Positions 59,301 through 64,000 of a stretch of 64,000 nt of DNA are shown piece by piece. A program made the translations under genes and the position numbers. Each line of letters opens with the position of its first letter. The stretch's first letter is position 1. The notes under the pieces were generated by a model that had not been told where the DNA came from, searched no databases, and saw only the letters and a program-made list of their open reading frames with translations. The stretch comes from Nematostella vectensis (lineage: Eukaryota; Cnidaria; Anthozoa; Actiniaria; Edwardsiidae): positions 5,633,501-5,697,500 of the forward strand of contig NC_064043.1 of NCBI RefSeq assembly GCF_932526225.1, in the 5' to 3' direction.

Positions 59301-62080
59301 GGGTGCGCGCGCACCCTGCGCATCCCCCTGTGTACGCGCCTGTTATACCCCAGGCTCCGGGTTTAAGAGGGTATTTATCTTTTATAGAAATTACACATTC
59401 ATCATTCCCTGCGTCGTGTCAAAAGGTAACAAAGGATATTCGCGTTTGAAAGCGATCGTTAAAGGCCTCTAGAACCATCCTAGTTAAAAAGTTAGCTTCG
59501 CTTTAAAACGAGAGCTTGATTTATACGATTCTAGATGGCGCAGGAATACTGTGAAAAGAGAATAAAATAAAAACGAATAAAATTAGTTTGTAGACATATA
59601 TCATTATTTTATTTAGAGCCATAGTGCCTGTAGATTGAGGGACTGATATTTGACGATTGCATTTGCTCCAACCACATTTTCTTTTAAATGTATGCATGCC
59701 AGCGGTTTATAAATTACAGTAACGCGCGCTTTCTTTATCTCAGCCAATTACAGACGGCCTCTTACTGGTATCGATGCGGGAATGGAGCTCGCTTACTCCG
59801 CTGACTACGTGGAAAGTGAAGTTTTCCGTGAAGCCACAATCTTCGGTGAGTTTATCTGACGCATGCGCAACGCTTGTGATTCAATTGGTCTCGTCCCCAG
59901 TCTTCTCCTCAGTTAAAGATATCCAATATTTTGTTTTTTTCTGCACCTCTTCAGGAACATGTGTGGGATAAATTAATCGACGAACTCGTGAAGCAGAGCT
60001 CCTGTCCTAGTCGTGCCCACTGTTTCATTACCATGACAACCACACAAACAAGCACGAAAATCTCTATTGCGCCGACCAACACTTTCTTCTTGTCGCCATG
60101 GTCAGCGGCCGTTGGCATGAAGGATCCATTACTCAAGGTTTGTCCATCAACCTCGATCCCAGGGTCTTCTCGGTAGAAAAAAATGCGTCCATTTAAGAAA
60201 ATTTCCGCTAATCCAATTAATATGGGTGTTTCTTGTGATTTGGTGTTTTGTTCCTTTACAGTTCATGTACTTCGGTCTTTAAAAGCATCAGTTTTGTTTA
60301 GACGCTATTTTAAACTTTTCGACCAAAAAGACCCTGAAGTCAAAGTTGTAATGCATGAGTCAACGAAAACCCCGACCCCCCCCCCCCCCCCCACCCCGGG
60401 ACAAGGTGGGGATTAGACAAAACCCTTGGCCAAATCTCATTTAATGTCCCCACCCCTGGGGACACAGTCCAATAGCGAATCTTTACCAAATGCCCCACCC
60501 TGGGGACACAGTCCAATAGCGAATCTTTACCAAATGCCCCACCCTGGGGACACAGTCCAATAGCGAATCTTTACTAAATGCCCCACCCTGGGGACAGGGT
60601 TTTCAGTAGCTGGCACATCTTGGTTAACCTGAAAATAAAAATACAATGTGGTTTAGTGTATTTTTATTTACTACTGTACTATTTAAATCCTACCAAAACC
60701 TTGTTTTTGTAGAACAAAAGTTAGATGGGCATTTTTGAACATTTCAAGTAGTTTTGTCATGTTTTTTTTTATCGTGGAGAAACCACCGAGGACCACCAAA
60801 ATCGGTCACAAAAACGAAAAATATTTATCACAGATTGTAAATCAAGACTGTTTTGAAGTTATTTAATGCTTCTCAAGCAAGGATGGCTTATATTTTACTC
60901 TGATAATTTGAATAACAAAAGCTACTCACCTTTGACTTGTTCAACCATGAAGAACGCACATGAGGGACGAGATTTCATTCGGGTTGCCGCTGACCTTCAT
61001 TCGCAGTCTCAGGCCAAATCCCCACCTATGCCTGACCCCACGGGCAAGTTAAATTGCGAAACGCTTCCAATGCCCCACCTACTCGGGAATAATTTCACAA
61101 CAAATCCCCTACTAATCCCCACTAATCCCCACCTCGTCCCGGGGTGTGTGTGTGTGGGGGGGGGGGGGGGGGGGGGGGGTCGGGGTTTTCGTTGACTCAT
61201 GCATAAGGTCATGGTCTTCTGAATATTTCCCAATATGGCGGATGAGTCCTGCAATTCATCTTCATCTCAATAGTCGTATAGGTATAAAATGCTAAAAAAA
61301 ACGTGGAAAAATATACCTTGCAATGTGCGTCAATTGAGCATAAAGATGTTGCCACCTTCGTTTCCCCCTAGATTTCAGATATTCACCGGTCATCGAAGAC
61401 AGGTATAGCATTCACAGTTAGTGCCCAGGCTCCCGCGGCTTTCGTTTGGCTTGCATCCGGTATAATGAGAGGTCGCTTCTCCGACAATGGCTTTCACCAA
61501 ACAGAGAAGGTGAAAAAGGTAGGTAATGTGCAGGCGCGAAAACCCCTCCCCCCTGGCTGCCAAAAAGTGGGTCATTTCTTGTAAAGGAATCTTCAAATAC
61601 GGTGCTTCTTCCATATGATACCTGTGACTGCGCACCCCCCACCCCCCCCCCCCCCCCCGGCCAATCCTGGGTACGCGCCGGATGTGACACAGTTGTAAAA
61701 TGAGGGGTGTTGAATGGCTTAATGGCGCTTGAAAACTATAGCTAGACTGTCTAGATCACGTTAGATAGAGAACAACACCTCTATGTTAGAGGTCATGTGA
61801 CGTCACGTGGTCTTACATTGTGTTGTTTATTTCAGGTGTTAAGATAGAGAACAACACCTCTATGTTAGAGGTCATGTGACGTCACGTGGTCTTACATTGT
61901 GTTGTTTATTTCAGGTGTTAAGATAGAGAACAACACCTCTATGTTAGAGGTCATGTGACGTCACGTGGTCTTACATTGTGTTGTTTATTTCAGGTGTTAT
62001 TTCATCCCTGGGAGAACCTGACTATTGATGAGTTTACACGGTCCCTTCAAGTGTCTTCTCTCTACGACATTTACCACTGA
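50383..62080 (+). CDS. MANBA: Beta-mannosidase (GH2), 888 aa, 22 exons
   Basis: Lysosomal exoglycosidase removing terminal beta-mannose from N-glycan breakdown products. Exons: 50383-50647, 51628-51941, 52097-52131, 52225-52292, 52479-52720, 53222-53324, 53721-53789, 54074-54215, 54520-54613, 55012-55091, 55644-55692, 56007-56148, 57091-57270, 57679-57776, 58375-58443, 58642-58676, 58749-58809, 59030-59131, 59744-59845, 59955-60137, 61372-61518, 61994-62080. They total 2667 nt and stay in frame at every join. A signal peptide covers about 1-23 ([17 protein letters not shown]). The GH2 N-terminal domain follows ([10 protein letters not shown]...). The barrel contains [21 protein letters not shown], and the acid/base glutamate in WSGNNENE (Glu 462). 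The nucleophile is in FASEYG (Glu 558). Then [20 protein letters not shown] and the C-terminal beta domain. The length is close to the vertebrate enzyme (about 880 aa). No truncation or lost active-site residue. Confidence 0.97.
50648..51627 (+). other. Beta-mannosidase intron 1
   Basis: 980 bases between donor GTAAGT and acceptor CTCTTGCAG. An imperfect inverted repeat is present: CAAGCACGGGCTATAGGATG...ATGAAGTCTAATG on the left (50695-50745) and CATTAGACTTCAT...CCTATAGCCCGTG on the right (51249-51293). This suggests a MITE at about 50697-51293. A C tract lies at 51472-51481. Confidence 0.6.
53457..53665. repeat. GATGAT-rich low-complexity in intron 6
   Basis: Imperfect ATG/GAT triplets (GTGATGATGGTGATG, GAAGATGATGATGG, AATGATGAATCATC). 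A similar stretch occurs in intron 7 near 53821-53870. The open frame through it is not a gene. Confidence 0.7.
55436..55452. repeat. GATA microsatellite
   Basis: Four GATA units at about 55436-55452, inside intron 10 of beta-mannosidase. Confidence 0.8.
56149..57090 (+). other. Intron 12, long polypurine block
   Basis: About 800 of 942 bases are almost pure G+A on the plus strand, made of imperfect units such as GGAGTAGGCAGGGAGG, GATACCATGGTGG and GGTGGAGACGGTGTTGG. A GGT run and a G tract occur at 56757-56799. The minus-strand open frame 56060-56926 (Pro/Ser/His-rich) is a by-product. The block may form triplex or hairpin structures. Confidence 0.8.
58030..58312. repeat. ~77-bp tandem repeat, ~3.7 copies, intron 14
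   Basis: Units run CTTATTGGCTTGCTTCACAA, then AACTGTCAAGGTGGCCACGG, then TAACGCGCGTCGTATCAGAT, then AGCAAATTTATCGCATC. The first unit is the most diverged. It ends about 60 bases upstream of the exon 15 acceptor. Confidence 0.9.
59178..59345. mobile_element. MITE fragment, intron 18
   Basis: The left end CAGGCGCATACCCAGGATTA and right end CCCCCTGTGTACGCGCCTGT are inverted repeats around a G-rich then C-rich interior. Same end type as the element at 32485-32634. Confidence 0.6.
60351..61204. mobile_element. Fold-back element (854 bp) in intron 20
   Basis: The left end ATGCATGAGTCAACGAAAAC then CCCGACCCCC, and the right end GGGGGTCGGGGTTTTCGTTG then ACTCATGCAT, are perfect inverted repeats of about 30 bases. 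They continue through C/G homopolymers and ACCCCGGGACAAGGTGGGGA / TCCCCACCTCGTCCCGGGGT. The interior holds a tandem repeat (60447-60598). Confidence 0.85.
60447..60598. repeat. ~46-bp tandem repeat, ~3.3 copies
   Basis: Unit CACCCTGGGGACACAGTCCA then ATAGCGAATCTTTACCAAAT then GCCC, near-identical copies, inside the fold-back element at 60351-61204. Confidence 0.9.
61530..61683. mobile_element. MITE-like element, intron 21
   Basis: The left end GTGCAGGCGCGAAAACCCCT and right end CCAATCCTGGGTACGCGCCG are imperfectly inverted; a long C tract lies at about 61640-61658. Member of the GCGCGTACCCAGG family. Confidence 0.5.
61758..61996 (+). repeat. 79-bp tandem triplication carrying the last splice acceptor
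   Basis: Three near-identical 79-bp units (GATAGAGAACAACACCTCTA, then TGTTAGAGGTCATGTGACGT, then CACGTGGTCTTACATTGTGT, then TGTTTATTTCAGGTGTT). Each ends in a pyrimidine-rich TTTATTTCAG acceptor followed by GTGTT. Only the third, AG at 61992-61993, is followed by the coding exon VLFHPWEN. The unit also holds TGACGTCACGTG (CRE/E-box-like). Confidence 0.95.
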
Positions 62081-62144
62081 ACACGTGAGCTGGTATCGTG
62101 CTGAACATGAAAATAATTATTTTTTTTTGCGATAAATAGCTTTA

Positions 62145-62310
62145 CCTGACGACGTGTAAAAAGAGAAGACGACTCAGTAAAATGAGATAAGCTCGCTTAT
62201 GTCTCGATCTGACGACGTTTGAAAAGCGAAGACGACTCAGTGAATTGGTATTAGCTTGTTTAATGTCGTGGCCTGACGACGTGTGAAAAGAGGAGACGAC
62301 TAAGTGAATT
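62145..62310. repeat. 64-bp tandem repeat, ~2.6 copies, in the 3' UTR
   Basis: Each unit starts CCTGACGACGTGTGAAAAG, then AGGAGACGACTCAGTGAA, with a variable middle. It lies between the beta-mannosidase stop (62078-62080) and its polyadenylation signal, so it would be in the mRNA tail. Confidence 0.85.
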
Positions 62311-62327
62311 CGGACGTATTCGCCTTC

Positions 62328-62345
62328 GAATAAAGGGAATAAATC
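62328..62345 (+). promoter_or_regulatory. Polyadenylation signals, beta-mannosidase
   Basis: Two AATAAA hexamers close together (GAATAAAGGGAATAAATC), about 250 bases after the stop codon; they define a 3' UTR of about 270-290 bases. Confidence 0.6.
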
Positions 62346-62359
62346 ATTGGAACACTCGA

Positions 62360-63440
62360 GACTCGCTTGTTTTTTAGAAAGATCACCATTGTCATCATGG
62401 AAAAAGGGATTAAGCAAACGAAAGATCGAGAAAGGGAATTTCGTCAATTAATATTTTCGTAGGAAAATGCTTTAAATACAATACAAAAATAGTTTTATAT
62501 AAATAAGATATAAATAAATAAAGTGGACAGCCAGATACTTTACACTACAGCTTTTTGTGTACTATAACTTATAGCAGGGGCTCATATTTCTGTAGAAATA
62601 ATAACTAAAGCGAAAATCGAGGCGCATGAGACGTATAACAGCTGACAGATCCATCAGGTGATCTCAAGGGATCATGCAACACACATGGCATTTGTCAAGT
62701 TATCGCTTATTACACCTCTTCGTGGACACTGTCAGCTGGAGTCACGTGGTCTGTGAGGTCAACCTGGGTTATAAAAGATCAAATACAAGCAAGATCATGA
62801 GACCCCCAAGAAACAAAAAAACAAAGTTTCACGGTCGTCGAGGGCGGGACTTTTGCACTGCACACACAAGTAACTATCTGTGTTCGCTAAAGAAGAAATA
62901 AGGGTCTAGCTGTATTGTTGTTTCTTTAGAAGTATAGACTCTAGTTATCTTATAGTAACTTGTTTAGAATTAAGAGCTTATTCTTAGCGTTAAGGTACTT
63001 ATTTCGGTCTTGTTTTGCAATCCGTCACTGTTGTCCTTGCTTCATCTCTCTACTGTCGGTCGTCATTGTATTTGTACTCGTCGTTAACCGTCATTTCCCC
63101 TCCTATTGTTCCCCTGGTCATACCTGATATCTCGTATGCGCCTGAAGTGTAAACAACACAGCATCGTGGATGGAAACGAATAGGTGGTCATTATTAAGGC
63201 TAGGTTCCAGACCCCCTGCTTCAAGCTGCTTGCGTAGATGATCTGTTGAGTTATCATGTTATACTTCACAAAAGTGTGTATCGATGAGCGTAATCCTTTT
63301 TTATTATAGTCACGCGCGCTTTACTTGTTTTCCCGTCAACAGGTTTCCCGCTTCAAATGCTAAAGTTCCCTGATGTTCACGCGCGTCTAACCGATTGGCT
63401 AAATTAAAGTATGGTAAGGCTTTCTCTGTTTGTCATGCTA
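62360..63440. other. Intergenic, no gene recognised
   Basis: A TATA-like GTTATAAAAG at about 62770-62779 precedes a 34-codon basic frame starting MRPPRNKKTKFHGRRGR (ATG 62797). There is no domain or signal peptide, so I leave it uncalled. Confidence 0.4.
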
Positions 63441-63446
63441 CTACAC

Positions 63447-63745
63447 TCCGTTGACTGACGTGGAGAATGACAGTGGAAAGAGAAAGGGGAGGAGGAGGTT
63501 GGGGCTCTTGAGAGGAGATGCGGGCTGTTGCAGCAGATAGGAAGAAATGGAGAAGTGATCTGAAGGCCCTATTTTGGTAGCTTAATGTTACCACACGTCT
63601 AAACTAAGGATCTCCGTCGACCGATGTTGAGGATGATAGTGGAAAGAGAAAGGAGAGACGGTGGTTGGGGCTCTTGAGATGAGGTGTGGGCTGTTGCAGC
63701 AGATATGGAGAAATGGAGAAGTTCTCTGAAGGCTCTGGGTCACGA
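63447..63745. repeat. 165-bp direct repeat x 2
   Basis: CTCCGTTGACTGACGTGGAG, AATGACAGTGGAAAGAGAAA, GTTGGGGCTCTTGAGA and GGGCTGTTGCAGCAGATA occur in the same order again about 165 bases later with scattered substitutions. Confidence 0.8.
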
Positions 63746-63830
63746 GGCATTCGGAGGAGAGGTAACCGGTCGACTCCTTAGATTTATGATCTCTTTAATA
63801 CAAGCACTAATGCTGAAGGCCGCTATCCTG

Positions 63831-64000
63831 AATAAGGTATGGATAAGATGGAACTTACGGACGTGTTTCTGGTAATACTCACATGAGCAGGCCGCCAGAT
63901 ACACGTGAACACCTCGTGAATAAGGTAAGGGTAAGGTAGAACTTACAGACTTGTTTCTGGTAATACTCACATGAGCAGGCCGCCAGATACACGTGAACAC
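63831..64000. repeat. 88-bp tandem repeat, 2 copies, cut by the window edge
   Basis: AATAAGGTA...GATGGAACTTAC...TTGTTTCTGGTAATACTCAC then ATGAGCAGGCCGCCAGATAC then ACGTGAACAC repeats at 63919. It probably continues beyond the window. Confidence 0.85.

Noticed and set aside
62145..62310. Further hammerhead ribozymes (CTGACGA at 62146, 62210, 62274)
   Set aside because: The core-like heptamer is there, but no GAAA follows a stem II and no NUH cleavage site pairs as required.
62674..62901. Small basic protein after a TATA-like GTTATAAAAG
   Set aside because: No signal peptide, domain or splice evidence; likely chance.

Overview
The window is animal nuclear DNA. Its genes are split by many short, phase-consistent GT-AG introns, and three conserved eukaryotic genes can be rebuilt exon by exon: a G-protein alpha-i subunit (minus, 354 aa), telomerase reverse transcriptase (TERT, minus, 1384 aa) and a lysosomal-type beta-mannosidase (plus, 888 aa, 22 exons). 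The AT-leaning base composition, abundant fold-back elements, long G/C homopolymers and the protein character suggest a cnidarian, most likely an anthozoan. That placement is inference; the sequence does not name the species.

Layout. 0.5-6.8 kb: a small minus-strand gene for a secreted, dibasic-processed peptide precursor. Its proposed last intron carries an array of exactly 102 units of 27 bp. 9.2-13.8 kb: a complete minus-strand Ty3/Gypsy LTR retrotransposon with two identical 178-bp LTRs, a 5-bp target duplication and an uninterrupted gag-pol frame, so a very recent insertion. 17.5-19.4 kb: a second small secreted peptide gene (plus) with the same mini-exon layout. 19.8-21.6 kb: a second large minisatellite. 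23.6-32.0 kb: GNAI. 32-39 kb: intergenic, only fold-back repeats recognised. 39.1-50.2 kb: TERT, whose introns are packed with mobile elements. 50.2-50.4 kb: a 185-bp divergent promoter shared with beta-mannosidase, which runs to 62.1 kb. 62.4-64.0 kb: short tandem repeats.

Most notable: (1) a dimer-like 354-bp tandem repeat in the last TERT intron whose units each contain a type I hammerhead ribozyme. This is the signature of a metazoan retrozyme or Penelope-type terminal repeat; one copy has an intact catalytic core and the other carries a substitution at an essential core guanine. (2) Two independent peptide-precursor genes that share a coding mini-exon followed by a phase-0 intron before the signal peptide, and a single cysteine-bracketed peptide between dibasic sites. 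(3) Triplication of the splice acceptor of the last beta-mannosidase exon. (4) A TERT with very long linkers.

All splice junctions were read by eye from frame continuity and GT/AG sites; no transcript or database evidence was available.
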